Positions 44,488-54,682 of a stretch of DNA of 64,000 bases are shown piece after piece. The notes below the pieces were generated by a model. That model searched no databases, had not been told where the DNA came from, and was given only the letters and a program-made list of their open reading frames with translations. Position 1 is the stretch's first letter. Each line of letters opens with the position of its first letter. Source of the stretch: Rothia sp. HMSC078H08 (GTDB lineage Bacteria > Actinomycetota > Actinomycetes > Actinomycetales > Micrococcaceae). Location of the stretch: positions 313,755-377,754 of the forward strand of contig NZ_KV795256.1 of the NCBI RefSeq assembly GCF_001808955.1, written 5' to 3'. The position numbers were made by a program, and so were the translations under genes.

Positions 44488-45180
44488 CTAGCCCTCGCGC
44501 TTCGCCTTCAACTGGTCATTCACAGCATTAATCACTGCAGAGACCGTCGCATTAAAATCAAGGTCCGAGCTGTCCACCAGGGTCACGCCCTCGGCAGCTT
44601 CCATAAAGTTATTGACCTTCGAATCCTTCGCATCACGCTCAGCGATCTGCTTGCTCAAATCACCCGAAGCACCCGACTTCTCGGAGTTCTCCAGGCCGCG
44701 GCGCGCCATGCGCACCTCTTCAGAAGCAGTCAGCAGGATGCGCGCATCAGCGTCGGGAGCAACCACGGTGGTGATGTCGCGGCCCTCAGCGACCATGCCG
44801 TTAATAGCGTGGTCAATCATCCAACGCTGCAGACCAATCAGGTGCTCACGAACCGCCGGAACCGAAGCCACAGCAGACACAGCCGAAGAAATGCGCTCGC
44901 TACGAATCTCCTCACGGATATCGGTCGAGCCCATCAGAATCTCTTCTTCCTTAATGTTCGTACCGAACACCAGGGGCATCTCCTCGACAGCCTTCGCGAT
45001 CGCCTCAGCGTCGTTCAGGTCAATGCCAAGTTCCAGCACACGGTAGGTTGCGGCACGGTACATTGCACCGGTGTCCAGGTACGCCAGGCCAAAGTGGCGT
45101 GCAACTTCCTTAGACACAGACGACTTACCGGAACCGGAGGGACCGTCAATAGCAATCGTCAGTTTAGGGTTCTCGTGCAT
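44488..45180 (-). CDS. cmk: Cytidylate kinase
   Basis: Phosphorylates CMP and dCMP to the diphosphates. The 230-residue protein has the P-loop GPSGSGKSSVSK near residues 13-24, YLDTGAMYRAATYR, and the AEGRDITTVV region. AAGGAG lies five bases before ATG 45180; a GTG two codons earlier overlaps that site and is disfavoured. It sits between tyrA and der. Confidence 0.95.
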   Translation of the reverse strand: MHENPKLTIAIDGPSGSGKSSVSKEVARHFGLAYLDTGAMYRAATYRVLELGIDLNDAEAIAKAVEEMPLVFGTNIKEEEILMGSTDIREEIRSERISSAVSAVASVPAVREHLIGLQRWMIDHAINGMVAEGRDITTVVAPDADARILLTASEEVRMARRGLENSEKSGASGDLSKQIAERDAKDSKVNNFMEAAEGVTLVDSSDLDFNATVSAVINAVNDQLKAKREG

Positions 45181-45234
45181 CAGCACTCCTTAAAATTCGT
45201 CTCAAACTTTATGCCGGAAAATACAGCTTTAACT

Positions 45235-46404
45235 CTACTTCACAACACGCCAACCGCGAGCCGACAAATCGCGGACCAGTGCCTCATGAATAGACGGATT
45301 GACCGAGATTTCAGCCATACCCACCGGGGCACCCGTCGAGTGCTCCAGACGCAAATCCTCAAGGTTCGCGCCCAGCTCACCAATCTCGGCAAGCAAACGA
45401 GCCAGCGTGCCGGGGGTGTCGTCCACCAGCACCGTCATCTTTGCAAACGCGGCGGGGGCAGTACCGTGCTTACCCGGAATACGGCTCACGCCCGCGTTGC
45501 CTTCGCTCATCAGCTGCGCCAAATCCAGGCGAGCGCCGGATGCCGTCGGGTTCTCCAGCGTCGCGATGAGGCGGTTCAGGTCATCACGCACCCCGTAGAG
45601 GGTCTTCACAATCGGGTCAGCGTTCGCCGCAAAAATCTGCACCCACAGCGTCGGGTCCGAAGCCGCGATACGCACCGTATCGCGCAAGCCCTGACCCGCC
45701 AAAGACAGCGCATACAGCGGAGTGTCCTGCAGACGCGAAGCCAACAGCGAGCTCATCGCCTGCGGCACATGAGAGATCAGGGCAACCGTCTGATCATGCT
45801 CCTCAACGCCCAGAGAAGTCACAATCGCGCCCAGCTCCACCGCAACAGAACGCACCAGGCGCACACACTCGGGGCGGACCGAATCGTGCTCGCAGATGAT
45901 CCACGGACGCGCCTGGAACAGCTCACCGCGAGCAGCCACCGGGCCAGACTTCTCACGTCCAGCCATCGGATGCGAACCCACGTAACGGGACGCATCCGCA
46001 CCCGAGGCAAGCACATCAGCCAGCGGCTGCACCTTCACCGAGGCAACATCCGTCACCACGGCGCCGGGGTAGCCCGCCTCCGGTCGAGGCGCATAGGTGT
46101 TCAACGCGCGAGCGCACACGGCACCGGCACTATCCGGAGGCGCCGCCACCACCACCAGCTGCGGGGCGAACGCGGCGCGTTCCTCCTCCGACAGGGTGGA
46201 GATGCTTGTACCGGCACCAATATCCTGCGCCACTGCCTCGGCGGTGGGTGAAATATCTTGGACGTACACGTCCTCGCATCCTGCCGCACGCAACCCCAAA
46301 CCAATGGAGGCACCCAGCAGACCCGAGCCGATAATGAGCACCGGCCCGGTTAGCGTTGAGTCCATGGGCAGCTCAGATGCGGAAAGCTCAGCGGGCGAGC
46401 TCAT
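45235..46404 (-). CDS. tyrA: Prephenate dehydrogenase
   Basis: Oxidative decarboxylation of prephenate to 4-hydroxyphenylpyruvate in tyrosine synthesis. The 389-residue protein has an N-terminal dinucleotide motif IIGSGLLGASIGLGLRAAG, the TyrA motifs DVASVK and SHPMAGREKSGP, a helical dimer domain with ALISHVPQAMSS, and a C-terminal ACT domain near residues 310-389 (VLVDDTPGTLARLLAEIGEL) that probably senses tyrosine. AAGGAG precedes the ATG. The stop of rluB is 18 bases upstream. Confidence 0.94.
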   Translation of the reverse strand: MSSPAELSASELPMDSTLTGPVLIIGSGLLGASIGLGLRAAGCEDVYVQDISPTAEAVAQDIGAGTSISTLSEEERAAFAPQLVVVAAPPDSAGAVCARALNTYAPRPEAGYPGAVVTDVASVKVQPLADVLASGADASRYVGSHPMAGREKSGPVAARGELFQARPWIICEHDSVRPECVRLVRSVAVELGAIVTSLGVEEHDQTVALISHVPQAMSSLLASRLQDTPLYALSLAGQGLRDTVRIAASDPTLWVQIFAANADPIVKTLYGVRDDLNRLIATLENPTASGARLDLAQLMSEGNAGVSRIPGKHGTAPAAFAKMTVLVDDTPGTLARLLAEIGELGANLEDLRLEHSTGAPVGMAEISVNPSIHEALVRDLSARGWRVVK

Positions 46405-46422
46405 GACAACTCCTTAGCGTTA

Positions 46423-47583
46423 TTACATGTCCACCGAAGCGAGCAGGTGACCGATCTCGACCTTGGAGAGGTTACGGACGGTGCCCTGCTTCTGCGAACC
46501 AATACGAATCGGGCCCATCTCGACACGGACCAGGCGCTCGACCGGGTAGCCGACCGCGTCGAAGAGGCGGCGCACAATGCGGTTCTTACCGGAGTGGATG
46601 GTCACCTCAACGAGCACGTGGCCAGGGGTGGAGTCCACCAGCTTGAACTCGTCCACGCGGGTCACACCGTCTTCCAGGCGAATACCCTTCTTCATGGCTG
46701 CGCCGACGCCGGGCTCCATCGGGCCGGGAACCTGCACCAGGTAGGTCTTGGGCACCTCGTAGGAGGGGTGGGTGAGGCGGTTCGCCAGTTCACCGTCGTT
46801 GGTCAGCAGCAGCAGACCCTCGGTTTCGACGTCCAGGCGGCCCACGTGGAACACGCGCTCGCTCATGGAGGAACGCAGGAAGTCAGAGATGCAGGGGCGA
46901 CCTTCGGGATCTTCCATGGTGGAGACCACGCCGGCGGGCTTGTTGAATGCCATGTAGACGAGCTTGTCGTTGGTCTGAACGGTCATGCCGTCCACCTGCA
47001 CGGTCACCTTGGAGGGGTCCACGCGCACACCCAGTTCGGTCACGACTTCACCGTTGACGGTAACGCGGCCTTCGGTAATCATTTCTTCGCAGACGCGGCG
47101 GGATGCCACACCGGCCTGAGCCAGCAGCTTCTGCAGGCGCACGCCGTCGTGGTCGTAGAACTCGTAGTGGTCTACCGGGGCGTTGCGGGGGCGGCGGGGG
47201 CGGTGCGGGCCGGCGTAGTTGCTGACGCGGTATTCGCCGCGCTCGTTTGCGAAGGCTTCGCCGGAGCGGTAGGGGCGGCCCGGTGCGCGGCGTTCGCGCT
47301 TGGGCAGTTCGGTACCGCGGCCTCGGCCGGAACCTGCGCGGCCTGCGCCGAACTTCTTCTCGCCAAACTTCTTGTCACCGAACTTCTTCTCGCCGAAGCC
47401 CTTTGCGCCACCCTTGCCTGCGCCGCTCTTCGGTGCGCCGGGACGACCGCCGCGTGCGGATGCGCCCTTAGCGCCGGGCTTACCGCCCTGACCGGGACGA
47501 CCGGCGCCGGGACGGCCACCGCGGGAGTTCTGGGGGCGACCGGATGCAGAGCGGCCGCCGCGGGAGGAGTTTCCATATGCCAT
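46423..47583 (-). CDS. rluB: 23S rRNA pseudouridine synthase RluB-type
   Basis: Isomerises a uridine near the peptidyl transferase centre (U2605 in E. coli). Of 386 residues, the first 130 are a low-complexity Gly/Arg/Lys extension with repeated KKFGEKKFG-like units. An S4 RNA-binding domain (VRLQKLLAQAGVASRRVCEE) and the catalytic domain follow: HVGRLDVETEGLLLLTNDG has the catalytic Asp, and SGKNRIVRRLFDAVGYPVERL ends the core. ATG 47583 is preceded by AGAGAAGAA; upstream codons are open but lack family similarity. Confidence 0.9.
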   Translation of the reverse strand: MAYGNSSRGGRSASGRPQNSRGGRPGAGRPGQGGKPGAKGASARGGRPGAPKSGAGKGGAKGFGEKKFGDKKFGEKKFGAGRAGSGRGRGTELPKRERRAPGRPYRSGEAFANERGEYRVSNYAGPHRPRRPRNAPVDHYEFYDHDGVRLQKLLAQAGVASRRVCEEMITEGRVTVNGEVVTELGVRVDPSKVTVQVDGMTVQTNDKLVYMAFNKPAGVVSTMEDPEGRPCISDFLRSSMSERVFHVGRLDVETEGLLLLTNDGELANRLTHPSYEVPKTYLVQVPGPMEPGVGAAMKKGIRLEDGVTRVDEFKLVDSTPGHVLVEVTIHSGKNRIVRRLFDAVGYPVERLVRVEMGPIRIGSQKQGTVRNLSKVEIGHLLASVDM

Positions 47584-47752
47584 GGTGTTCTTCTCTTTTC
47601 TGTCGTTGTAGTTCTTGTTAGTCTTTGTGCCCGGCACCGAATATGCGGTGTTTATGTCAGCGCCAAGGGCGCTTATCCGGGTAGTTCTGCCGCAGGTTTT
47701 CAGCAGAACCGTTGGACGTTTCGTTATTGCCGAAACGGCTGTAGCTGGCGGG

Positions 47753-48775
47753 CTAGTCGTTACCTTCGGCGAGGACCGCCGCCTCCGTGTCGTCGGGCAG
47801 GAAGGGCGCAAGCGCCGGCAGCTCCTCCAGGGAGTTCAACCCGAGCTTCACCAGCAGCAGCTCCGTGGTTTCGTAGAGGGTCGCGCCGCTTCCGGATTCA
47901 CGACCAGCCTCACGAATCAGCTGCCGTTGCAGTAGCTGACGGATTGCCGCGTCCGCGTTTACGCCTCGAATGGAGGCTACCCTCGCCCTGGTCACCGGCT
48001 GCTGGTAGGCAATCACGGCGAGCGTCTCGTAGGCGGGCTTGCTCAGCGTCGCGCTCTTGGAGCGGGTCACGAAGCGTGCCACCCAGGGGGCGAAGTCGTC
48101 GCGGGCGTAGAGCTTCCAGCCTCCTGCGATGTTCCGCAGCTGGAATCCGCGCGGTTCGGGCGCCACCCGGTTTTCGTCTTCTCCGTAGCCGCTTTCTTCG
48201 CCGTTGTACTCGCGGTACAACTGGTCGAGCGCGTGCTCAACAGCGCGTTCGCTGACGATGAGAGCGGCGGAGAGTTCACGCACGCTCACGGGCGCTTCGG
48301 CAACGGCGAGGATCGCCTCGATGGCGCTTTTGACGCCACCGGGGATTGCCTCGACCTTGGAAAATTCGGCTTCGGCATCGACCGCCACGCTGGGTGCGGT
48401 GGAGGGGCCTCCCGCCGGAATCTTTGCCGATTTCGCTACCGATTTCGCTTCCGGTTTCTTCGACTCGCGGGGCGCAGTTTCCTGCGATTCCTCAGGGATT
48501 TCGGAATTATCGGAGTCCTCTACCGTTTCAGCGTCCTCAGCTTTTTCGGCAACCTCAGTGCCCAGAGGGGCTGCTGCTACCTCGTGCTCAGCAGGCTCAG
48601 CGTCCGCCTCAGCAGGCTTTGAGCTCTCAGTCTCTACCGTCTCTGCTACCTCTACCGGCGCCGAGTCAGCCTGTTCCGAATCCTCATCCGCGTTCGGATC
48701 CCAGTAGCCCATGTTCACGATGGCAAGGTCATCAGGGGTGAATTCACGGTCAAAGCGTGAGCCGTGAATACTCAT
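47753..48775 (-). CDS. scpB: Segregation and condensation protein B
   Basis: Winged-helix kleisin partner of SMC. The 340-residue protein has an acidic, Glu/Ala-rich extension of about 140 residues before the core (SAIEAILAVAEAPVSVRELS, YETLAVIAYQQPVTRARVAS, then IRGVNADAAIRQLLQRQLI). Its start lies inside the end of scpA (26 bases overlap) with GGAGG upstream, so translation is coupled. Confidence 0.93.
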   Translation of the reverse strand: MSIHGSRFDREFTPDDLAIVNMGYWDPNADEDSEQADSAPVEVAETVETESSKPAEADAEPAEHEVAAAPLGTEVAEKAEDAETVEDSDNSEIPEESQETAPRESKKPEAKSVAKSAKIPAGGPSTAPSVAVDAEAEFSKVEAIPGGVKSAIEAILAVAEAPVSVRELSAALIVSERAVEHALDQLYREYNGEESGYGEDENRVAPEPRGFQLRNIAGGWKLYARDDFAPWVARFVTRSKSATLSKPAYETLAVIAYQQPVTRARVASIRGVNADAAIRQLLQRQLIREAGRESGSGATLYETTELLLVKLGLNSLEELPALAPFLPDDTEAAVLAEGND

Positions 48776-49757
48776 AATCCTCCTCTACCGGTTCCGTGTT
48801 AGCTTCAGATTCGTTCACTTCGGGTGATTCAGACGCTTCACCGATTTCATGCGCATCCTGAGTGTCTGTTGCTTCGCGAATCACGAACTGTGCAGCGCTC
48901 GCGCTCGCACGTACCCGAATGGCTCCGAGCGGTGTGTCCTGTTCCACGTGCAGGGCGCCTTCTTTGTAGAGCTCGAGCAGGGCGAGAAAACGAACCACCG
49001 CGATTTCTAGTTCGCCGGATCCTTGAACCAGTTCGGCGAAGCTCAGCTCCCGCGCCGCGGTATCGAGCAGGCTGTGCAGAATGTAGTGTTCTTCAGCCGC
49101 GATGGTGGTTAGCGGAACGTGCAGGTGCTCGTTGAGTTCTTCAACGATTTCTTCGGGTTCCGGTTCGGACTCTTTGGGGGTTCGGCTCAGCGCTGCTGCG
49201 GCGATGCGGGCGAACTCTTCGGCACCTCCGGTGAAGACCAGCTCGGGTAGCGCCTGGGCGAATCGTTCTTCGAGGGCTACCGCACGGGGAAAACGCTGCG
49301 CTTCTTGCGCCCAGCGTTCAGCAAAAATATCGGCGACTTCGCGGTAGGCGCGGTATTGCAGCAGACGGGCGAAAAGCAGGTCGCGCGCCTCCAGCAGTGC
49401 AACGTCCTCTTCGAGGGGTTCACGATGCTGCGGGAGCAGGCGTGCGGTTTTGAGTTCCAGCAGGGTTGCGGCGGTGACCAGAAATTCGCTGGCTTCGTCG
49501 AGTGCACGTTCGGTGCCTTCAGCGTAGAGGGCGTGCAGGTATGCGAGGAACTCGTCGGTAACCTCTGCAAGCGCCACCTCGGTAATGTCGAGTTTGCGGC
49601 GCGAAATCAGGGTCAGTAGAAGATCAAAGGGACCCTCAAAATTACTGAGGGTGAGGGTGAAACCCGGGTTCTGCAGGCCGCGGCCCTCAGTCCGGGCGTT
49701 TGCGGCGGTGTCTGCGTTCGGTGTCGGTACCCTCACGGCAGCGACGTTCGTGGTCAT
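48750..49757 (-). CDS. scpA: Segregation and condensation protein A (kleisin)
   Basis: Kleisin subunit bridging SMC heads. The 335-residue protein begins with a polar leader of about 35 residues, then the signature LSNFEGPFDLLLTLISRRKL, the helical KTARLLPQHRE region and the C-terminal winged helix (RFLALLELYKEGALHVEQ). It is immediately followed by scpB and preceded by parA, forming the chromosome-segregation part of the operon-like block. Confidence 0.93.
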   Translation of the reverse strand: MTTNVAAVRVPTPNADTAANARTEGRGLQNPGFTLTLSNFEGPFDLLLTLISRRKLDITEVALAEVTDEFLAYLHALYAEGTERALDEASEFLVTAATLLELKTARLLPQHREPLEEDVALLEARDLLFARLLQYRAYREVADIFAERWAQEAQRFPRAVALEERFAQALPELVFTGGAEEFARIAAAALSRTPKESEPEPEEIVEELNEHLHVPLTTIAAEEHYILHSLLDTAARELSFAELVQGSGELEIAVVRFLALLELYKEGALHVEQDTPLGAIRVRASASAAQFVIREATDTQDAHEIGEASESPEVNESEANTEPVEEDYEYSRLTL

Positions 49758-49879
49758 AAACGACCTATTCTCCTTAGGTTTATTCTCCCCGGCTTTGTTG
49801 GTGCCGTCTCAGATGCGGCTTTTACTTCGCCTACTTTTTCGGCGTAAGCAGTGTGCGGGGTCTTTAGAATCCACACAAT

Positions 49880-49937
49880 TATACGCCCTCTGCCGGTGTG
49901 ACTCAAGGGTGAGAATCACCTCAGCAGAGGGCGTATA
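49880..49937 (-). terminator. Hairpin after parA
   Basis: Perfect 14-bp arms (49880-49893 with 49924-49937) with a partially paired 30-base interior, 13 bases past the parA stop. The tail is only weakly T-rich, so partial readthrough to scpA is plausible. Confidence 0.7.
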
Positions 49938-49949
49938 GGTGTGGGGGCT

Positions 49950-50810
49950 TTAGCGTGCGCCGCCCTTGTAGATCAGTTCGCGTGCCACCTGGCGGTATGC
50001 TTCCGCGCCGGGGTGGCTGGAGGCGTAGCTGAGAATCGGCTCAGCGGACACCGATGCGTCCGGGAACTTCACGGTGCGCTTGATGACGGTGTCGAAGACC
50101 TTGTCGCCGAATGCGTCCACGATGCGTGCCAGAACTTCCTTGGAGTGGATGGTGCGCGCATCGAACATGGTGGCAAGTACGCCGGAGATTTCGAGGTCGG
50201 GGTTCAGTCGATCCTGAACTTTCTCGATGGAGTCGACCAGCAGTGCGACGGCGCGCAGCGCGAAGAACTCACAAATCAGCGGAATGATGACCCCTTCGGA
50301 AGCGGTCAGTGCATTGACGGTCAGCAGGCCCAGGGAGGGCTGGCAGTCGATGAGGATGACGTCGTATTCGTCACGGACCTTGCGCAGTGCCGAGGCGAGA
50401 ACCTGCTCGCGAGCCACTTCGTTGACCAGCTGAACTTCAGCTGCGGAGAGGTCAATGTTGGCGGGCAGCAGGTCGATGTTCTCCACGCCGGTAGGCAGGA
50501 TGACGTCCTTGATGTCGACCTTGCGGTCCATCATGACGTTGTAGACGGTCAGGTCCAGTTCGTGCGGGTTCGCACCGAAACCGGCGGAGAGAGCACCCTG
50601 CGGGTCGAAGTCGACCAGCAGCACCTTACGGCCGCATTCTGCCAGCGCCGCGCCCAGGTTAATGGTGGAGGTGGTCTTACCCACGCCGCCCTTCTGATTC
50701 ACCATAGAGATAATGCGGGCGGGACCGTGGCTGCTCAGCGGAGCCGGGTCGGGGTATACGCGCAGGGGTCGACCGGTGGGGCCGAGTTCTTGAGCCTGAG
50801 CTTCAGTCAA
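49950..50810 (-). CDS. parA: Chromosome-partitioning ATPase ParA (Soj type)
   Basis: A 286-residue Walker ATPase with a 30-residue leader, then VNQKGGVGKTTSTINL, DFDPQGALSAGFG, and DVILIDCQPSLGLLTVNALTA. It lies beside scpA as in mycobacteria (Rv1708), a position distinct from the oriC parAB operon. TTG 50810 is the start, with GAAGGTG just upstream. Confidence 0.92.
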   Translation of the reverse strand: MTEAQAQELGPTGRPLRVYPDPAPLSSHGPARIISMVNQKGGVGKTTSTINLGAALAECGRKVLLVDFDPQGALSAGFGANPHELDLTVYNVMMDRKVDIKDVILPTGVENIDLLPANIDLSAAEVQLVNEVAREQVLASALRKVRDEYDVILIDCQPSLGLLTVNALTASEGVIIPLICEFFALRAVALLVDSIEKVQDRLNPDLEISGVLATMFDARTIHSKEVLARIVDAFGDKVFDTVIKRTVKFPDASVSAEPILSYASSHPGAEAYRQVARELIYKGGAR

Positions 50811-50904
50811 TGGTTCACCTTCATCAATGAATTCGAAGTTTTAAAGTTTAAGCGTTGTCTATAAGGTTACCTCAAGAGCGGCTGTTCCGCGGATTGACGG
50901 GGTT

Positions 50905-52077
50905 TTATCCCCTCTCGTGAGCACGCGGATGCGCCATGCGGTACACCTCCATGAGCCCCTCGGGCGTGACCTTCGTGTACACCTGCGTGGTCGCGATGGA
51001 GGCGTGCCCGAGCAGTTCCTGCACCACACGAATATCGGCTCCGCCCTGTAGCAGGTGCGTTGCGAAACTGTGGCGCATGGAGTGCGGCGAGAAGTCGGAG
51101 CTGAGCCCGGCGGCTTCGGCGGCTTCTTTGAGGATGAGCCAGGCGCCTTGGCGTCCGAGTCTGCCGCCTCGTCCGTTGACGAAGAGCGCGGCGGTGCCTT
51201 TACCGTGCGCTACGAGGGAGGGGCGGGCACGCACCAGGTAATCCTGAATGGCCTTGTGGGCGTAATTTCCGAGGGGCACGAGGCGTTCTTTGCTCCCCTT
51301 GCCGAAGAGCCGCACGTACCCGGGGAGGGTGATGTCGTTGCCGTCCTCGTCAGTCAGGGTTTCTTCAAAGTGCACGTCGTCGATATCGGCATTGAGCATT
51401 TCGCTCACACGGGCACCGGTGGCGTACAGGAATTCAAGTATGGCGCGGTTTCGCAGGCCGATGGGAGTGTCTCGATCCGGCACGGCGAGGAGGCGCTGCA
51501 TCTGCTCCACAGTAATAGCTTTGGGTAGGCGCTTGACGTTTTTGGGCGGTGTCACGGTCGCGGCGGGGTCTTTTTCCACCAGAAAGGCAGAGACCCAGAA
51601 GGCGTGGGCTCCGCGCACGGCGGCCATGGTGCGGGCAATGGAGTTAGGGCCTAGAGGCAACGGGATGCTTCCCTCGCCGCTCTCCCGCTCCCCCGCCGCG
51701 GTACCGCGGCCCCCTTCGGCGGCGATGAGGACGGCCAGGGATTCTGCGGCCTCCTCGGCATCCACGGAGTTCTCTTCCCCCGGCTGCTTTTTAGCTGGAG
51801 CGGCCAGGCCGGGTATGGGCACGGTGGGTGCGGCAAGCTCGCGCATAAATGAACGCACCTGCGCGGTCGTAATGCGTTCGGGGTCGATTACCCCGAGGGT
51901 GGAGAGGTACGCGGCGTAGCGGCGCAAGTCTCGCGCGTACGAGGCGATGGTGTTCTCGCTGCTACCCCGCTCGACCCGCAGATGCACCAGGTACTGGTCG
52001 ATGGCCCGCTCCAGGGGGGTCTGTTCGCCGGCCCCCTCGACCGCGGGGGTAGCGCCCTTCAGTGCGGGCTGTGCCAT
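50905..52077 (-). CDS. xerD: Tyrosine recombinase XerD
   Basis: Resolves chromosome dimers at dif. The catalytic set is visible: Arg in ATGARVSEML, Lys in GKGSKERLVPL, HSMRHSFATHLLQGG, and GHASIATTQVYTKV with the nucleophilic Tyr. At 390 residues it is about 80 longer than usual because of an inserted Pro/Ala/Glu-rich loop (about residues 83-143) in the N-terminal core-binding domain. It follows a NUDIX gene as in mycobacterial Rv1700-Rv1701. Confidence 0.92.
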   Translation of the reverse strand: MAQPALKGATPAVEGAGEQTPLERAIDQYLVHLRVERGSSENTIASYARDLRRYAAYLSTLGVIDPERITTAQVRSFMRELAAPTVPIPGLAAPAKKQPGEENSVDAEEAAESLAVLIAAEGGRGTAAGERESGEGSIPLPLGPNSIARTMAAVRGAHAFWVSAFLVEKDPAATVTPPKNVKRLPKAITVEQMQRLLAVPDRDTPIGLRNRAILEFLYATGARVSEMLNADIDDVHFEETLTDEDGNDITLPGYVRLFGKGSKERLVPLGNYAHKAIQDYLVRARPSLVAHGKGTAALFVNGRGGRLGRQGAWLILKEAAEAAGLSSDFSPHSMRHSFATHLLQGGADIRVVQELLGHASIATTQVYTKVTPEGLMEVYRMAHPRAHERG

Positions 52078-52173
52078 ATCTCTTCCCTTCTCACGCGGTC
52101 GTTCGGGTTTGTTCGGATGCGCACGGTAGCGCGAAATGCCTCTTCGAGGGATCGGGCGAGAAGATTCCGAACC

Positions 52174-52842
52174 CTAACGGAAGGTCTGCGGCTTCTGTCG
52201 GCGATGCCCCATGTAGGGGTGGAATTCCCAGCCGCCGGCGGCTTCGCGCAGGCCCTCAAAGCCGCGCGCCGAGGCGGCGTAGGTGGCCAGAATCGCCTGG
52301 ATGGCCAGCGCGTTGTGCACTTTACCGTCCAGAACCAACTGCACCGCGTCCTGCAGGGGAACCCAACGGTAGGTCATCTCCGCCTCTTCTTCGGTACGCT
52401 CGATGCGTTCTTCGGCGGGCAGTTCGCTCAGGTCGCGGGCCAGGTAGACGCGACCCGCTTCACTGGTTGCGCCGGGGCTGCTGAAGTAGTCGGTCAGTGC
52501 GTTCCAGGTTTCTGCCTGCAGGTCTGCCTCTTCGGCGAGTTCGCGCTGCGCGGCGACCAGAGGGTCTTCACCATCGATGTCGAGCAGTCCAGCGGGTACT
52601 TCCCAGAGGTTCATGCGCACCGGGTGGCGGTACTGGTTGAGCATCAGCAGTTCGTCGTTGTCGTTGAGGACCGCCACGGCGACGGCGCCGGGCATTTCCA
52701 CGACGTCGCGGGTCAGCACGGTGTTTTTGTTGAGTTCGTACTCTTCAACGGTCGTTTCGATCACGTAGCCGCTGTACTTCACGGTGCGGGTGCGGATGGT
52801 GCGTTCGGAGGGTGCATCAATAATCTGCTGGTTGTTGCTCAT
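52174..52842 (-). CDS. NUDIX hydrolase, ADP-ribose pyrophosphatase type
   Basis: A 222-residue protein homologous in context and pattern to mycobacterial Rv1700. The NUDIX box reads GEDPLVAAQRELAEEADL near residues 91-108, after VPAGLLDID, and the substrate loop contains FSSPGATSEAGRVYLARDL. Such enzymes hydrolyse ADP-ribose to AMP and ribose 5-phosphate. The start codon at 52842 has only a weak AAAGA upstream. Confidence 0.9.
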   Translation of the reverse strand: MSNNQQIIDAPSERTIRTRTVKYSGYVIETTVEEYELNKNTVLTRDVVEMPGAVAVAVLNDNDELLMLNQYRHPVRMNLWEVPAGLLDIDGEDPLVAAQRELAEEADLQAETWNALTDYFSSPGATSEAGRVYLARDLSELPAEERIERTEEEAEMTYRWVPLQDAVQLVLDGKVHNALAIQAILATYAASARGFEGLREAAGGWEFHPYMGHRRQKPQTFR

Positions 52843-52923
52843 TCTTTCATTGTAGGCGGCTTCTTAGCCCCGCTACGTTTGGCGCGTCAGGTACGGGCAC
52901 GGATTAAAGCACGTTCAGGTTTA

Positions 52924-52968
52924 AACGAAAGCATCCCGCTCTCCCCTGCGCGGGGTGAGCGGGATGCT
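52924..52968 (-). terminator. pyrG terminator
   Basis: Perfect 12-bp stem (52930-52941 with 52957-52968) with an inner CCCC/GGGG stem, then TTTCGTTT on the minus strand. Confidence 0.88.
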
Positions 52969-52987
52969 GAACGTTTGTGCCTAGATG

Positions 52988-54682
52988 TTAGGCGCCGCGG
53001 CGCTCCAGAGCAGCCTTAATCAGGCCGGAGAAGAGCGGGTGCGGGCGGGTCGGACGCGAGCGGTACTCGGGGTGTGCCTGAGTTGCCACGTAGTAGGGGT
53101 GTGCCTCTGCGGGCAGTTCCACGTACTCAACCAGAGAGGAGTCCGGGGAGGTACCGGAGATGCGCAGGCCTGCTTCTTCAAGCTGCTCGCGGTACTCGTT
53201 GTTCACCTCGTAGCGGTGGCGGTGACGCTCTGCAACCTCGGTTGCACCGTACGCCTTAGCAACCTGAGAGCCGGGAACAAGGTTTGCCTCGTACAGGCCC
53301 AGGCGCATGGTGCCGCCCAGGTCGCCTGCACCTTCGACGAACTGCTTCTGCTCTTCGATGGTTGCGATGACCGGTACGGAGGTTTCCGGATCGAACTCGG
53401 TGGAGGATGCTTCGGACAGGCCCAGTACGTTGCGTGCGTACTCGATGACCATGGACTGCAGGCCGAGGCAGATACCCAGGGTCGGGATCTTGTGCTCGCG
53501 TGCGTACTTGAGGGCGCCGATCTTGCCGTCCAGGCCGCGGATGCCGAAGCCGCCGGGCACGAGGATTGCGTCCATGTTGCGCAGCTGGTGGTCGGCATCT
53601 TCGTCGGTTGCGCACAGGTCGGCTGCAACCCACTTGATGTTGACCTTCACGTTGTTTGCGAAGCCGCCGGCGCGCAGAGCCTCGGAGACAGACAGGTATG
53701 CGTCGGGCAGGTCGATGTACTTACCGACCAGGGCCACGTTCACCTCTGCTGCGGGGCGGTGCACTGCGTCGAGCAGGCGGTCCCACTGGGTGAAGTCCGG
53801 TGCGGGAGCCTCAATGCCGAAGTAGTCGAGGATGTAGTCGTCGAGCTTCTGGCTGTGCAGGGTCTTGGGGATGTCGTAGATGCTGGGTGCGTCGGCGCAG
53901 GAGATGACTGCGTCGCTGTCCACGTCGCATGCGTTACCGATCTTGGTACGGTGCGATACGGGAACCTCACGCTCACAGCGCAGGATCAGACCGTCAGGCT
54001 GGATACCCAGGCCACGCAGTGCTGCGACGGAGTGCTGGGTCGGCTTGGTCTTGAGCTCGCCGGAGGGGCCGATGAAGGGCACCAGGGAGACGTGTAGGAA
54101 GAAGACGTTCTTGCGGCCAACATCGCGGCGTACCTGGCGTGCTGCTTCCATGAAGGGCAGGGACTCGATATCGCCGACGGTACCACCGATTTCGGTGATG
54201 ATGATGTCGGGTGCGTTGTCAATTTCCGCTGCGTGACGCATGCGGGCCTTGATTTCGTCGGTAATGTGAGGGATGACCTGGACGGTGTCGCCGAGGTATT
54301 CGCCGCGGCGTTCCTTTGCGATGACGGAGGAGTAGACCTGGCCGGTGGTCACGTTAGCGGACTGGTCGAGGTTTTCGTCCAGGAAGCGCTCGTAGTGTCC
54401 GATGTCGAGGTCGGTTTCAGCACCGTCGTCGGTGACAAAGACTTCACCGTGCTGGAAGGGGTTCATCGTACCGGGGTCAACGTTCAGGTAGGGGTCGAAC
54501 TTCTGCATGGTCACAGAGAGGCCACGTGCGCGAAGAAGCTGACCGAGGGAAGAGGCCGACAGGCCCTTACCGAGAGAAGATGCAACGCCGCCGGTCACGA
54601 AAATCTGGCGGGTTACCTTGTCGTTAGAGGACGCGTTCAGAGCGTTATTTTTTTCATTCACCACGGAATTTAAGCCTACCAT
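52988..54682 (-). CDS. pyrG: CTP synthase
   Basis: Converts UTP to CTP with glutamine. The 564-residue protein has the synthetase domain ([54 protein letters not shown]) and a C-terminal glutamine amidotransferase domain with the nucleophile Cys in TLGICLGLQ and the His/Glu pair in [12 protein letters not shown]. About 20 N-terminal residues precede the family start. The ribosome-binding site is weak (AAGAAA). Confidence 0.96.
   Translation of the reverse strand: MVGLNSVVNEKNNALNASSNDKVTRQIFVTGGVASSLGKGLSASSLGQLLRARGLSVTMQKFDPYLNVDPGTMNPFQHGEVFVTDDGAETDLDIGHYERFLDENLDQSANVTTGQVYSSVIAKERRGEYLGDTVQVIPHITDEIKARMRHAAEIDNAPDIIITEIGGTVGDIESLPFMEAARQVRRDVGRKNVFFLHVSLVPFIGPSGELKTKPTQHSVAALRGLGIQPDGLILRCEREVPVSHRTKIGNACDVDSDAVISCADAPSIYDIPKTLHSQKLDDYILDYFGIEAPAPDFTQWDRLLDAVHRPAAEVNVALVGKYIDLPDAYLSVSEALRAGGFANNVKVNIKWVAADLCATDEDADHQLRNMDAILVPGGFGIRGLDGKIGALKYAREHKIPTLGICLGLQSMVIEYARNVLGLSEASSTEFDPETSVPVIATIEEQKQFVEGAGDLGGTMRLGLYEANLVPGSQVAKAYGATEVAERHRHRYEVNNEYREQLEEAGLRISGTSPDSSLVEYVELPAEAHPYYVATQAHPEYRSRPTRPHPLFSGLIKAALERRGA

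Noticed and set aside
43045..46251. Open frame of 1068 codons opposite der, cmk and tyrA
   Set aside because: It spans three well-supported genes antisense; the His/Arg/Asn-rich translation has no recognisable domain.
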